Assembly (NCBI GenBank): GCA_020796225.1
Contig: CM036755.1
Location: 57,774,315 to 57,838,314, forward strand
Origin: Arion vulgaris
Lineage: Eukaryota; Mollusca; Gastropoda; Stylommatophora; Arionidae
Reading direction: 5' to 3'
Length of the DNA stretch: 64,000 bases
Position 1 is the first letter of the stretch. The number at the start of each line of letters is the position of its first letter. Below the pieces are notes generated by a model. The model was given only the letters and a program-made list of their open reading frames with translations, was not told the DNA's origin and ran no database searches. Both the position numbers and the translations under genes were made by a program. Shown here piece by piece: positions 21,101 through 30,694 of the stretch.

Positions 21101-21798
21101 CTACATTCTCTATGACACGACCACATTGTCCATGACACGAGCACAATGTCCATGAGACGACTACGTTGTCCATGACACGGACCGCAATGTCCATGACACG
21201 ACCACATTGTACATGACACGACCACATTGTACATGACACGACCACATTGTACATGACACGACCACAATATCCCTGACACGACCACATTGTCCATGACACG
21301 ACCACATTGTCCATGACACGACCACAATGTCCATGACACGACCACAATGTCCATGACACGACCACATTGTCCATGACACGACCACAATGTCCATGACACG
21401 ACCACATTGTACATGACACGACCACATTGTACATGACACGACCACATTGTACATGACACGACCACATTGTACATGACACGACCACAATATCCCTGACACG
21501 ACCACATTGTCCATGACACGACCACATTGTCCATGACACGACCACAATGTCCATGACACGACCACAATGTCCATGACACGACCACAATGTCCATGACACG
21601 ACCACATTGTCCATGACACGACCACATTGTCCATGACACGACCACAATGTCCATGACACGACCACAATGTCCATGACACGACCACATTGTCCATGACACG
21701 ACCACAATGTCCATGACACGACCACAATGTCCATGACACGACCACATTGTACATGACACGACTACATTGTCCATGACACGACTACATTGTCCATGACA
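21101..21798. repeat. 20-bp minisatellite, about 35 copies, with 220-bp higher-order repeat
   Basis: The unit is accacattgtccatgacacg with aat/att and cca/aca variants. The marker unit accacaatatccctgacacg occurs at about 21261 and again about 21481, each preceded by runs of tgtacatg units. This defines a higher-order repeat of eleven units (220 bp) present about twice. It lies in the intron between exons b and c. Confidence 0.97.
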
Positions 21799-21879
21799 CT
21801 GCCATCTACGAGGATACTAGCTTGAGTCTGGAGAAATTTGGTATCGAAAAGTGGCAACAAATAACATTTGTCTCTGCCT

Positions 21880-21975
21880 CTGTGGGGGTCTCTGTGGGGT
21901 CTCTGTGGGGGTCTCTGTGGGGTCTCTGTGGGGTCTCTGTGGGGTCTCTGTGGGGGTCTCTGTGGGGGTCTCTGT
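21880..21975. repeat. 11-14 bp minisatellite, about 8 copies
   Basis: Tandem tctctgtgggg with variable G runs. The final unit, gtctctgtggctaagtg, is the box-A head of the SINE that follows, so the array appears to be an expansion of the first bases of that SINE. Confidence 0.95.
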
Positions 21976-22165
21976 GGCTAAGTGTTTGAGCCTTTGCCTT
22001 GTATTCCGAATGCCGTGAGTTCGAATCCGGACAAGTGCATTTATTTCCATAGACCATTATTTTGCAGCCATGTGACCGGAGCAAAGTAGTTCGTGCATTG
22101 GATAATACTCTCGATAGGTGGTGTACCACTTTTGTGCACTTTGCTTTAAGACTCTGCCTCATACC
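21965..22165 (+). mobile_element. tRNA-derived SINE, family A
   Basis: The head has ctctgtggctaagtgtttga and gtgagttcgaatccgg. The body has gtgaccggagcaaagtagtt, gtgcattggataatactctc and ggtggtgtaccactt. It is a diverged copy of the family at 16536 and 38800. Confidence 0.75.
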
Positions 22166-22229
22166 TGATCGCCCTCATATCTGATGATAAAAGATAAAAT
22201 ATTGAAATTGCAAAATAATATGACATAAG

Positions 22230-22440
22230 CAAAAAACAAATATAATTTGAGGAGAGAAATGATTGGACACACCCTAGGAAAACGTTACCAGATATACCTT
22301 GACCGGAACCCACAGTGACGAGTAGACCAAATACATCATGGCGAATTAACTGAAAGAGATCAAAATGATTCGAGTATGGTGGGCAGTCCTAAAGAAAATG
22401 GTCCAAAATAGAATTTAATACGGAGTGACATTTGTGGTCC
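22230..22440 (+). pseudogene. Degraded LINE C-terminal fragment
   Basis: Frame-shifted remnants resemble a REMIGHTLGKRYQIY segment followed by TERDQND and MVQNRI. The order matches the GHTLR, TWRR-like and final tail blocks of LINE ORFs, but many stops interrupt it. Family assignment is uncertain. Confidence 0.45.
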
Positions 22441-22619
22441 TTTTTTTCATTGGTAACAGGAACGTTTGGAAGTAGTAGTGGTAGTAGTACTAATAGTTGT
22501 AGTTTTAATAGTAGTAGCAGTTATAGTAAACAATAACCCTGAGACTTATGTATAACGCGCACTAAGAGAACTATCAGCAGAAATACCCGTCGCTAATACA
22601 TGTTCTGTAACAGCTTGAT

Positions 22620-22765
22620 ATCAAATATTAAAGAACATAACAATGAAGGAAAATTAAATATTTCGGACGCATCAAATGACATGAGGGCCTAGAGAAGATA
22701 ATTTTGGAGGGATTGATGTTTGGAAGAAGAATGAGAAGAAGATCTAGAAGACGATGGGTGCAAGG
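22620..22765 (+). pseudogene. LINE fragment, family L3
   Basis: The translation KLNIFGRIK, then HEGLEKIILEGLMFG and RRRSRRRWVQGVIGDL parallels the YFGHIKKHEGLQKTI and RPRRRWIQDVTDGL blocks of the copy at 17958. It is about 120 bp upstream of the third CUB exon. Confidence 0.7.
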
Positions 22766-22882
22766 TGTCATTGGCGATCTGAGATTCACATACGTGAATC
22801 TTGATTTTTCTCATTGCATAGAAACATGTTGTTACTTCCAAGTACAGATGTAGATTGTATTTCTCATTGTTTACAATAACAG

Positions 22883-23096
22883 GAAACTACATAACAACAG
22901 GCACACCAGATGAGAACAAGAAATGTGAATGGAACTTTCGCAGCAATATTAGCCATCACAACGGCAAATTTTTCTCTCCATTTTATCCACAAAACTACAG
23001 ACCTAATACTTCATGTAGATACAAGTTCTTTGCCCGCACTGGGGAAAGGGTTCGAGTTTTATTCACAAATATACATCTTCATCATATAGATGCCAG
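22883..23096 (+). CDS. CUB-domain protein, exon c (linker and first half of CUB 2)
   Basis: The acceptor acaataacag and donor gtaagt (23097) bound 214 nt in phase 1 to phase 2. The peptide runs GNYITTGTPDENKKCEWNF, SNISHHNGKFFSPFYPQNY and RPNTSCRYKFFARTGERVR, ending NIHLHHIDA. GKFFSPFYPQNYRPNTSC is the start of a second CUB domain, with its first cysteine in KKCEW and second in NTSC. SNIS and PNTS are possible N-glycosylation sites. The 3' 36 bases of the exon plus the donor are tandemly triplicated into the intron (see 23061-23213). Splicing at the first donor is the only choice that joins the frame of exon d. Confidence 0.94.
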
Positions 23097-23213
23097 GTAA
23101 GTTTCTAACGTATTCACAAATATACATCTTCATCATATAGATGCCAGGTAAGTTTCTAACCTATTCACAAATATACATCTTCATCATATACATGCCAGGT
23201 AAGTTTCTAACGT
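23061..23213 (+). repeat. 51-bp triplication of an exon end with its splice donor
   Basis: Copies start at 23061, 23112 and 23163. Each contains attcacaaatatacatcttc, then atgccaggtaagtttctaac. The GT of the donor is repeated at 23097, 23148 and 23199. Because 51 is divisible by three, using the second or third donor would keep phase but read an immediate TAA. The second and third copies show only one or two changes, so the event looks recent. Confidence 0.97.
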
Positions 23214-23349
23214 AATCTTAATTATAAAGCTGTGTCTGTGTGTCACATGTTCATGAACATTGGACAGATTTCGTCTGCAGAAATTGTAAGTCAACGCCGC
23301 TAATTGCAACACAGCACGTTCTTTCTTTATCGAGTTTAAGTTGGTTTGA

Positions 23350-23511
23350 TTGCTCAGGGTTATGTCATGCGATGTCATCAGACCCACTTGATTGCTCAGT
23401 GTTATGACATGTGATATCATCAGACCCACTTGATTGCTCAGTGTTATGTCATGCGATGTCATCAGACCCACTTGATTGCTCAGTGTTATGACATGTGATA
23501 TCATCAGACCC
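23350..23511. repeat. 58-bp tandem repeat in two alternating variants
   Basis: Units share gattgctcagtgttatg and catcagacccactt. The tcatgcgatg and acatgtgata versions alternate strictly across about four units, so the functional unit of duplication was the dimer. The apparent monomer period is about 42-43 bp. Confidence 0.85.
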
Positions 23512-23519
23512 ATAAGCTA

Positions 23520-23705
23520 CGTTCGTATTGGTAGAAATAGCATGTCATCTGCCGAGAGTGTTGTTGCAGAAAGCACAAACTCCGTATCTCCAGCTATAAT
23601 CTTAGGGATCTCCGTTAAAAACTTCATTTGTGAGTCGGTTCAGATTCAAACCTACAACCTTCAGAACTCAAGACAAACGTCTTAAGCTCTTCACCATTGC
23701 GACCA
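23520..23705 (-). mobile_element. tRNA-derived SINE, family A
   Basis: Minus-strand head gtcgcaatggtgaagagctt and gtaggtttgaatctgaacc, followed by the body tagctggagatacggagttt, actctcggcagatgacatg. Its orientation is antisense to the CUB gene. Confidence 0.7.
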
Positions 23706-24269
23706 CTTAATAATGTGGTACTACTGTAGAGCTTGTGCCTGTACTACTACTACTACTGTACTAGGAACCAAGGTGTAGAAATGTACAAGAAATATATGTT
23801 CTATTACACAATACGGCAGCGTCTATATTTTAAACGATAGTGTGCTCGATCACAACTCAAGCGTTACTGGTTCAAACTCATCGGCGGACATGTTTCTAAG
23901 CAAATTAGTTCCCATGGATGTTTGCGAGCGATAAAATTAGACATCACAGTTCAGAAATCAATGGCAAACTACTGAACATATAAGTGGTGTCTAGACAAAT
24001 CGACGTCTTGTTTACTGTTGTTGATGGCTAAGTCCTGAAAAGGAAATGCCACGATTTTCATTTTTCATGGACAATACTCTTACATGTTCACACCCACCCC
24101 CCTTCCTTGTCTGGGAGTGTGGTTGAAAAAAATGCAATACTTGTAATAACTAAACATGAAGCTATAGAACCATTATGTGGTGATGTCTGGATACCTACCA
24201 CACATCCTGAAGGTACAGTAACTCAGTACATGATGATCATCTTGGCCTGCTCATTCGGACATATGTCTA
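23706..24269. other. Intronic spacer
   Basis: No exon is recognised. A short piece near 23870-23890 (actggttcaaactcatcgg) resembles a tRNA box B, and ggcaaactactgaac near 23960 matches the SINE end at 18890. Decayed SINE sequence is likely. Confidence 0.45.
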
Positions 24270-24520
24270 AACCAGTGATATCCAGCATTTTTTATACTCG
24301 TATATTGGGGCCTATCTGACTAATGACTGTAAATGCGAGGGCGCCACATAGAAATTACAATAACAATAATAACAAATATAAAGTAATATTAAATTAACAG
24401 GAATACAAATAATAACAGACGAAAACTTAATCCTGACTAAATTTTTTTTAAAATCTTATGTTTGTGAACAAAGCTGAATATACTGTTCTTCAGAGTTACG
24501 TTGTTTCCATGTCCTCATCT
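24270..24520. mobile_element. hAT-like non-autonomous element, copy 2
   Basis: It begins ccagtgatatccagcattt and shares with 7495-7832 the blocks actaatgactgt, caataacaataataac, taatcctgactaa and aaaatcttatgtttgtgaa. The far inverted end was not found, so the copy is partial. Confidence 0.4.
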
Positions 24521-24599
24521 TCAAGTTATTCTGAAACAGATTTACATACACAAATTTCAGATAGCAAGTATTTCCACTGAAATCAGTTATCATTCATTA

Positions 24600-25200
24600 T
24601 GGCAGTTAAGTTATCTCTTCTTCATGTCCCGTATGACACATACAACATCTACATGAGATGTTCATGGTTGCTGTTCTGTCGCCACTCTACCAACTGTTTC
24701 CCCATGCCATGCCACATTTTTTCAACTCTATTTCCGCAGTTCTACTCCATGTTTCCTGTATACGTCCAGATTGTCTTTTCTCTTACAATGTTCATCGTAA
24801 AGCAGTCTTAGTCAACGGTCCTACTGACATACAACATACATGACCAATCCATCTACATCTTCGTTTCATAATGATGCTCTCCAGTAATGATGGTCTCCAG
24901 TAGTGATGCTCTCCAGTAATGATGCTCTCCAGTAATGATGCTCTCCAGTAATGATGCTCTCCAGTAGTGATGCTCTCCAATAAAGATGCCCAGTTTGTTA
25001 GTTTTATAATGATGCTCTCCAGTAATGATGTACTCCAGTAATGATGTACTCCAGTAATGATGTACTCCAGTAATGATGTACTCCAGTAATGGTACACAGT
25101 TTGTTAGTTATCAAAGCTCTTCATTTGCTATTGTATTTGGCTAGCATATTTGCAGAATTCTTCTTCAGTATTCATGTTGGATGGTCTCCATCTTGTGTAA
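24600..25200 (-). pseudogene. LINE C-terminus, family L5, with internal minisatellite
   Basis: Minus-strand pieces in order are RRILQIC-PNTIANEEL, LTNWASLLESI, KRRCRWIGHVCCMS and PLTKTAL, then at DNA level VEKMWHGMGKQLVE-like and NHEHLVDVVC-like segments. The order matches the LINE blocks RRIL-x-I-W, WIGHVLRM and final DLV-ALC. The codons for SLLESI have been amplified into the tandem array at 24866-25092. A second copy of the family is at 26560-27160. Confidence 0.75.
24866..25092. repeat. 16-bp minisatellite inside a LINE ORF
   Basis: Units gatgctctccagtaat and gatgtactccagtaat, interrupted once by a non-repeat stretch at about 24985-25012 that still encodes LINE residues (LTNWAS). The array therefore grew on both sides of a remaining ORF segment. 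Confidence 0.93.
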
Positions 25201-25502
25201 GAAATCAATTGTTTACATCTAATATGTGCAAGATAACATTGATAATAACAAATTCATGAAGGATTCTAGTCTATTGAATAACTTTGTTGTATCATGTATA
25301 TTAATGATATACGTTCACTCCCTAACGATAACTTTGTTTTGTTGGTTGACTTCTACAGCAGAGAACTATACAGGTAATAACGGGCTAGAAAGTGATTCAT
25401 TAACTCTTTAATGTCAATAATTAATTAACACTTGTGTTAGTTCAACGCATGTAGAATTAACAATATGTATGTGTGCTTTGGTTCACATTAACATTTGACA
25501 TT

Positions 25503-26110
25503 TGTGATTAATCAGTTATTTATTACTAACAGCAAACAGATGTAATTAATCAGTTAGTTATTACTAACAGCAAACAGATGTGATTAATCAGTTATTTATT
25601 ACTAACAGCAAACAGATGTAATTAATCAGTTAGTTATTACTAACAGCTAACAGATGTGATTAATCAGTTAGTTATTACTAACAGCTAACAGATGTGATTA
25701 ATCAGTTATTTATTACTAACAGCAAACAGATGTGATTAATCAGTTAGTTATTACTAACAGCAAACATATGTGATTAATCAGTTATTTATTACTAACAGCA
25801 AACAGATGTAATTAATCAGTTAGTTATTACTAACAGCAAACAGATGTGATTAATCAGTTAGTTATTACTAACAGCAAACAGATGTGATTAATCAGTTATT
25901 TATTACTAACAGCAAACAGATGTAATTAATCAGTTATTTATTACTAACAGCAAACAGATGTAATTAATCAGTTATTTATTACTAACAGCAAACAGATGTG
26001 ATTAATCAGTTAGTTATTACTAACAGCTAACAGATGTGATTAATCAGTTAGTTATTACTAACAGCAAACAGATGTGATTAATCAGTTAGTTATTACTAAC
26101 AGCTTACAAA
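25503..26110. repeat. 38-bp minisatellite, 16 copies
   Basis: The unit is gatgtgattaatcagttatt plus tattactaacagcaaaca. Three variable sites (gtg/gta, tta/gta, caa/cta) are shuffled among copies. Confidence 0.97.
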
Positions 26111-26229
26111 TGTGTTTAATCATATATTGTTTTAACTATCGTTACAAGTGAGTAGCGCAGTAATAGAGTCTGCTGAAGTCGCAACACGTACAAACGAAGT
26201 AGCTGTTACAAAGTATCACAAGGAGAAAC

Positions 26230-26550
26230 AACGATTTCTCTCTATAAGGTACCAGTGTTGAGCGTGGTGGACTATGGTCTTGGTCTTCTGACAGCGAGCA
26301 GAACATCGCTGCACACGTGACACTTTACGTGAGGCAATGCGCTATGTCCTTGGATTGCCAACGATGGCCATGAGACACAAAGTCGCACCAGGTAAAAGCT
26401 TATCAGAGAGTTTTTGCGGACACAAATCACCCTCTGCACAAATCCATAAATGGAAACAAGGTCAGGCGTTTGAAGAGAGGCCGATGCATAGGATGTTATT
26501 AAACAGGTCTGGACACACGACATACATGACCATCAACCTCCATCATCTTT
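26230..26550 (+). pseudogene. LINE fragment between reverse transcriptase and RNase H, family L6
   Basis: Overlapping frames give DYGLGLLTASRTSLHT, REAMRYVLGLPTMAMRHK and KAYQRVFADTNHPLHKSIN, then a KVRRLKRGRCIG segment. The arrangement A-MRYVLG-P and a following helix is typical of the connection region downstream of reverse transcriptase in I/Jockey-type LINEs that carry RNase H. One or two frame shifts break it. The family continues at 28810 on the same strand. Confidence 0.75.
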
Positions 26551-26559
26551 TAATGATGG

Positions 26560-27160
26560 TTTAAAATGATGCTCAGTTTGTTCATTTAAAAAGCTCTTTA
26601 ATCTCTATTATATTTATCCAGAGTGTTTGCAGAATTCTTCTTAAACATTTATGTTTGCTATGTCTCCAGCTTGTCTATGACGTTTTTTTTGGTAGTTTTG
26701 CACCACTCACTACTGCATAATAACACTTACAGGACACTACTTTTTCCAGCACTCACTACTGTATAATAACACTTACAGAGCACTACTTTTTCCAGCACTC
26801 ACTACTTTATAATAACACTTACAGGACACTACTTTTTCCAGCACTCACTACTGTATAATAACACTTACAGAGCACTACTTTTTCCAGCACTCACTACTGT
26901 ATAATAACACTTACAGGGCACTACTTCCTCACATCTTACGTTTTCTTGTAAGATTCAGTACTTTGACTTGCAGATGTTGTTGAACTTGGCGAAAGCTTGT
27001 CTTGTTTTCTTGTTTTCTTGTTTTTTCCGATAATGTCCTGTCCACACTAACCACCTTGATATACTATAATACTCGGGTATACAAACTCCTGAACGTCCTC
27101 TAAGATTTCATTTTGTCACAGTTAACTTTTATGCAGTACCACATTATCTAGAAAACTTGT
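26560..27160 (-). pseudogene. LINE fragment, family L5, interrupted by a 46-bp array
   Basis: On the minus strand a QEFVYPSIIVYQGG-like segment (normally EFVYLGS) and KARQAF-like residues come first. The minisatellite at 26700-26935 follows, then RRILQTLWINIIEIKELFK. The last part aligns with the copy at 24600-25200. The array sits where LYG-x-E-x-W would be expected. Confidence 0.6.
26700..26935. repeat. 46-bp tandem repeat, 5 copies
   Basis: The unit is cactcactactgtataataa, cacttacagagcactacttt, ttccag, with agg/aga and tgt/ttt variants. It is embedded in the antisense LINE fragment of family L5. Confidence 0.96.
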
Positions 27161-27459
27161 GTGCATCTTTGACTCTAGTTTTGTCCGCTACCATCTATTT
27201 CCTCCCACTAACGCTTGACACTAACTGGTAGTTGATATATTTAATATTATAATAAGTACAATTATTGGAAGTACTTTCAACCCATATATATATGTGTATG
27301 ATGCAAGTACTTTAAATCGTTAGAACTTTAAATAGATAAATCGGTCTGCTACAACCAAAGTTTAACAACCAGTATCTGAAGACTTTTCATTTCAATTTGT
27401 ATCAACCATCTTGTATTATAAGTTTATATTATTCGAATAAGATAGAATACGAATATTAT
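27161..27459. other. Intronic AT-rich spacer
   Basis: Nothing recognisable is seen. It separates an antisense L5 fragment from a sense L2 fragment. Confidence 0.5.
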
Positions 27460-27890
27460 AGTACTATATTTATCAAATACTTCTGTATGGCAGCGAATCA
27501 TGGACAATGAACAAAGAATCAATACTATCATTGGAAGCCAAAGAGATGTGGTTTTACTGATGAATGCTGAAAAGTCCATGGACAGCAAAGAAAACAAATG
27601 TGGAGGTTTTAAATCAGGTCTGCACACAAAGAAATCTTATCAAAATAATAAGAACCCGACAATCACGGTTTTTCGGGCATATAATGCGAAGAGAAAGTTT
27701 AGAACATTTGGTGACTACAGGTAAAATTCATGGAAGGAGAAATTGTGGAAGACAGAGGGAGAAGATGTTGGTTGGGGTGACATTATGGTTCGACAAAAGA
27801 TCAACGTCAGAACTGATCCCATGCACCAAGCAGAGAGAGTTGTGGAGAGACATGATCGCCTACGCCGGCAAGCATGGAACTTGATTGATT
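27460..27890 (+). pseudogene. LINE C-terminus, family L2
   Basis: Two frames combine to LLYGSESWTMNKESILSLEA, KEMWFYRRMLKSPWTAK, RQSRFFGHIMRRESLEHLV and GRRNCGRQREKMLVGV, ending ELWRDMIAYAGKHGT. These are the LYGSESW, FGH-MRR and final W-R-MIA-A blocks of LINE ORFs. A single early frame shift near 27560 breaks the ORF. The copy at 45955-46560 is the same family in the opposite orientation. Confidence 0.85.
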
Positions 27891-27904
27891 GAATAGGATA
27901 TTAA

Positions 27905-28352
27905 AAAAAAGGTCAGAATATTAAGAGCATGCATATGACTAGTGGCAACGTATGGGTATAGAGCATAGAAAAACAAGTCAATAGAAAAACGTATATGTGC
28001 TTTTGAATATACCAGATAAGTCATCTGTATATCATAGACAGGGAAGAGAATGAATCAATATATCCAGAAATAACTCAACATAAAGAAAACTATCGATTGC
28101 CACAAATAAGAATAACAAAACTCAAGTATTTTGAGCATCTAAAAAACAATATGAGTTTGAAAATACCATCATGGAACGAGGAATCCTGGGAAAGAGTAAA
28201 AAAGGAATACCACGGAGACGATGTATTAGGGATGTGACATAAGTTAAGCGTGACAACGGCAGAAAATCTGACATATAAGAGCCAGACATTCTGAAGGACT
28301 GTGTTAGGGAGACAACTTTCTGTTCATGACGAGATGTGAATAACAACAACAA
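27905..28352 (+). pseudogene. LINE C-terminus, family L3
   Basis: Pieces ATYGYRA and KSIEKRICAFEY are followed by RITKLKYFEHLKNN, SLKIPSWNEESW and LSVTTAENLTYKSQTF. They correspond block for block to the copy at 17958. The 3' end runs into aataacaacaacaac. Stops and frame shifts are frequent. Confidence 0.75.
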
Positions 28353-28454
28353 CTATCATTTCATGTTGTGACAGCAAGCCTTCATAAACCATTATTGGTT
28401 TCTATATTTAGTATAGCTTGTTGTATAATTTTTCCAATAGCTATATAAACAAAC

Positions 28455-28735
28455 TGAGAGCCGCGGTAGCGTAGTTGTTAGTGAACTCGCTTCTCAAGGC
28501 TGGTGGTCTGGGTTCAAATCCCGCAGTGCGCGTGGAATTTTTCCCGACCGCGACGGCTCTCAGGTCGATCCAGTCTCAACTGGGTACCAGACATGCTCTG
28601 GGAAAGTAAAGGCGGCCGGCGTGATGCTGACCACATCACCCATCGTGTGCCGACGGTCAATGAAAAATACAGGCCTAACACTGTATTGACCTATATACCA
28701 CGATGTATGAAAGGGTTCCTTTACTTTTATATAAA
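28455..28735 (+). mobile_element. tRNA-derived SINE, family E, near full length
   Basis: The head gagccgcggtagcgtagttg, ttagtgaactcgc and ctgggttcaaatcccgcag has both polymerase III boxes at tRNA spacing. The body includes cgaccgcgacggctctcagg and tgggtaccagacatgctctg. The 3' part catcgtgtgccgacggtcaa, tgaaaaatacaggcctaaca recurs nearly unchanged at 41755-41885. It is one of the best preserved SINEs here. Confidence 0.85.
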
Positions 28736-28809
28736 CAAATTATCATAAAATTACAACAAGATACAGAAAAATAATTCCCATATACAACACAGATATCTCA
28801 TTCCCAGCC

Positions 28810-29205
28810 AACTATAATCTCATACGGCCTGTGGTCTTTGTCCCGGGTCATGCTGAGGTGAAGGGCAATGAGAGAACAGATGCACTACCATTCAATGCTA
28901 CGATTGAAAATCGCTCTTCTATGGACAAAAGCGGCATCATCAAGGCTCTAATAGAAAACATACGCTCTGAAGATTTAAACGATAAAGATAAAGGGTATTC
29001 TCTATCTCGGTTGCGCAAGTTGTGCATACCTATATGTGCGACAAGACAGGAAACCACGAGAGAAAACCCAGTAGATACGTCAATCAACACAGAATAGGAG
29101 TTGTTAGCCTAAACACACTGAGATACAAGCTTGGGAGAAGATCAGAGCAATTATGGACATGTACGATGAAGATGATCCTCAAATGAACAATGAACGGCCG
29201 GCGGA
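28810..29205 (+). pseudogene. LINE RNase H C-terminal fragment, family L6
   Basis: FVPGHAEVKGNERTDALPF matches the final RNase H motif (W-PGH-x-x-x-GNE-AD), with the last Asp followed by Ala-Leu. After a frame shift, GVVSLNTLRYKLGRRSEQLW and TCTM give the zinc-knuckle-like tail also seen at 43690. RNase H in LINEs cleaves RNA in RNA-DNA hybrids. With 26230-26550 on the same strand, it may be the distal part of one split copy. Confidence 0.8.
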
Positions 29206-29586
29206 CTCAGGTAAAACTTATGGGAAATCAGACCACAACCGGTCATGACACCTCGCATTCCAGTATTGTTGTATATAGACGAATTTATTTTAAAATCAAC
29301 ACAGCATGCTAAATCAAAGTTATATTATGTAACAAGTTCAGTTTAACAATAAGGAATATCAATATTAGGAATATTTTTCATCAGTAAATATCCATAGACT
29401 CACAGAATTGAGTAAAATTGCAGAAAACTGGCAGTGTTCTATCAAACATATATGAATTCCAGCCTCCCCCTTCCCCCTTTTTCCTCTCCACGAAACTAGG
29501 TCAGGGATTCCCGGTCAGATATGCGGCCCGATATTAGAGTTGACTGTGGTCTTATTGATAAAAATTTGTTTTTTGTCTATTTTTAG

Positions 29587-29747
29587 CTGTAGGGATAGTC
29601 CTGACATCATTACAGTTTATGATGGGGTAGATATTACAGCGGCTGTGATTGGTCAATTCTGCGGCGTTCACAACGCAGAAGAGGTCATCTCTACCGGTAC
29701 TAACCTTTACGTGGCCTTCACATCTGATGATAGAAACCAGAAGCAAG
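29587..29747 (+). CDS. CUB-domain protein, exon d (second half of CUB 2)
   Basis: The acceptor tctatttttag and donor gtcaga (29748, a weaker +3 base) bound 161 nt. The first base completes a Ser codon with exon c, giving SCRDSPDIITVYDG, then ITAAVIGQFCGVHNAEEVIS and TGTNLYVAFTSDDRNQKQG. The third and fourth CUB cysteines are in SCRD and QFCG. D-I-ITVYDG and LYV-F-SD are core CUB strands. The frame stays open past the donor to 30028, running into a 21-bp repeat, so intron retention would add a repetitive tail instead of ending at once. Confidence 0.94.
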
Positions 29748-29854
29748 GTCAGATCAAATATGTTATAACGCTGTTATCAGTTTTATTAAAAATATGTGTG
29801 TGTATGTGGGTCAAATGTAGGTCGAATGTAGATCGAAGAGTACGTGGATGTGGG

Positions 29855-30026
29855 GAACGATCCATTGAATGCCAGGAAAGATCAAACGTGTGCCGGAAAC
29901 GATCCACTGTGTGTCGGGAACAATCCGCTGTGTGTCAGGAACAATCCGCTGTGTGTCGGGAACAATCCGCTGTGTGTCGGGAACAATCCGCTGTGTGCCG
30001 GGAAAGATCCACTTTGTACCGGGAAT
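29855..30026. repeat. 21-bp minisatellite, about 8 copies, in frame with exon d
   Basis: The unit is gtgtgtcgggaacaatccgct and variants. Read in the frame of exon d it gives VCREQSA heptads, with edge copies VCRKRST and LYRE, and stops at 30028. It starts about 110 bp after the donor. Confidence 0.95.
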
Positions 30027-30171
30027 GAACAAAAGTGTGCTAACAATGTTCTAAAACGGCGCTGTTCAACGCGTTGTCCTCGGAGGCTATGACGCCTGTG
30101 TCATACATTTCTCGTTACTATTTTCAGTATTTAGAATTATGAAGATTTATTGAAGAAAGTTTCTCACTTCA

Positions 30172-30575
30172 ACCTACACGGCTCTCCTGAAAGCTGACTT
30201 TGAATATCTTGTCTTCCTACACAACTCTCCAGAAAGCTGACTTTAGATATCTTGTCTTCCAACACAGCTCTCCAGAAAGCTGACTTTGAATAACTTGTCT
30301 TCCTACATTCCCTACACAACTCTCCTGAAAGCTGACTTTGAATAACTTGTCTTCCTACACAGCTCTCCATAAAGCTGACTTTGGATATCTTGTCTTCCTA
30401 CACAATTCTCAATTCTCTCCAGAAAGCTGACTTTAGATATCTTGTCTTCCAACACAGCTCTCCAGAATGCTGATTTTGAATATCTTGTCTCCCTACACAA
30501 GTCTCCAGAAAACTGACTTTAGATATCTTGTCTTCCTAACAACTCTCCAGAAAGATGACTTTGAATATATTGTCT
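30172..30575. repeat. 43-bp minisatellite, about 9 copies
   Basis: The unit is ctctccagaaagctgacttt, gaatatcttgtcttcctaca, cag, with small insertions near 30305 and 30405. It runs straight into the LINE fragment at 30575. Confidence 0.95.
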
Positions 30576-30690
30576 TACAGAAGAGCTGGAAGGAGCTCCA
30601 AGGTATAGTTCAAGATAGAAAGACTAGGCATGAGTTTGCTGGTGGCATATTTTCCAATCCTGGTTAAACTGGTTGAAAAGAGGGAGAGAC
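30575..30690 (+). pseudogene. LINE 3' end, family L1a
   Basis: gagctggaaggagctccaag, atagaaagactaggcatgag and tttccaatcctggttaaact match the 3' terminus of the copies at 12415 and 19255. A GA-rich tail follows (aagagggagagac). Confidence 0.75.
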
Positions 30691-30694
30691 TATT

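Noticed and set aside
25360..25374. 15-nt microexon between ttctacag and gtaataac
   Set aside because: Exons c and d join directly within a conserved CUB domain and leave no room for an insertion in that phase.
28455..28530. Functional tRNA gene
   Set aside because: Box A and box B are present, but the acceptor stem does not pair cleanly and the sequence continues into a SINE body repeated at 41755.
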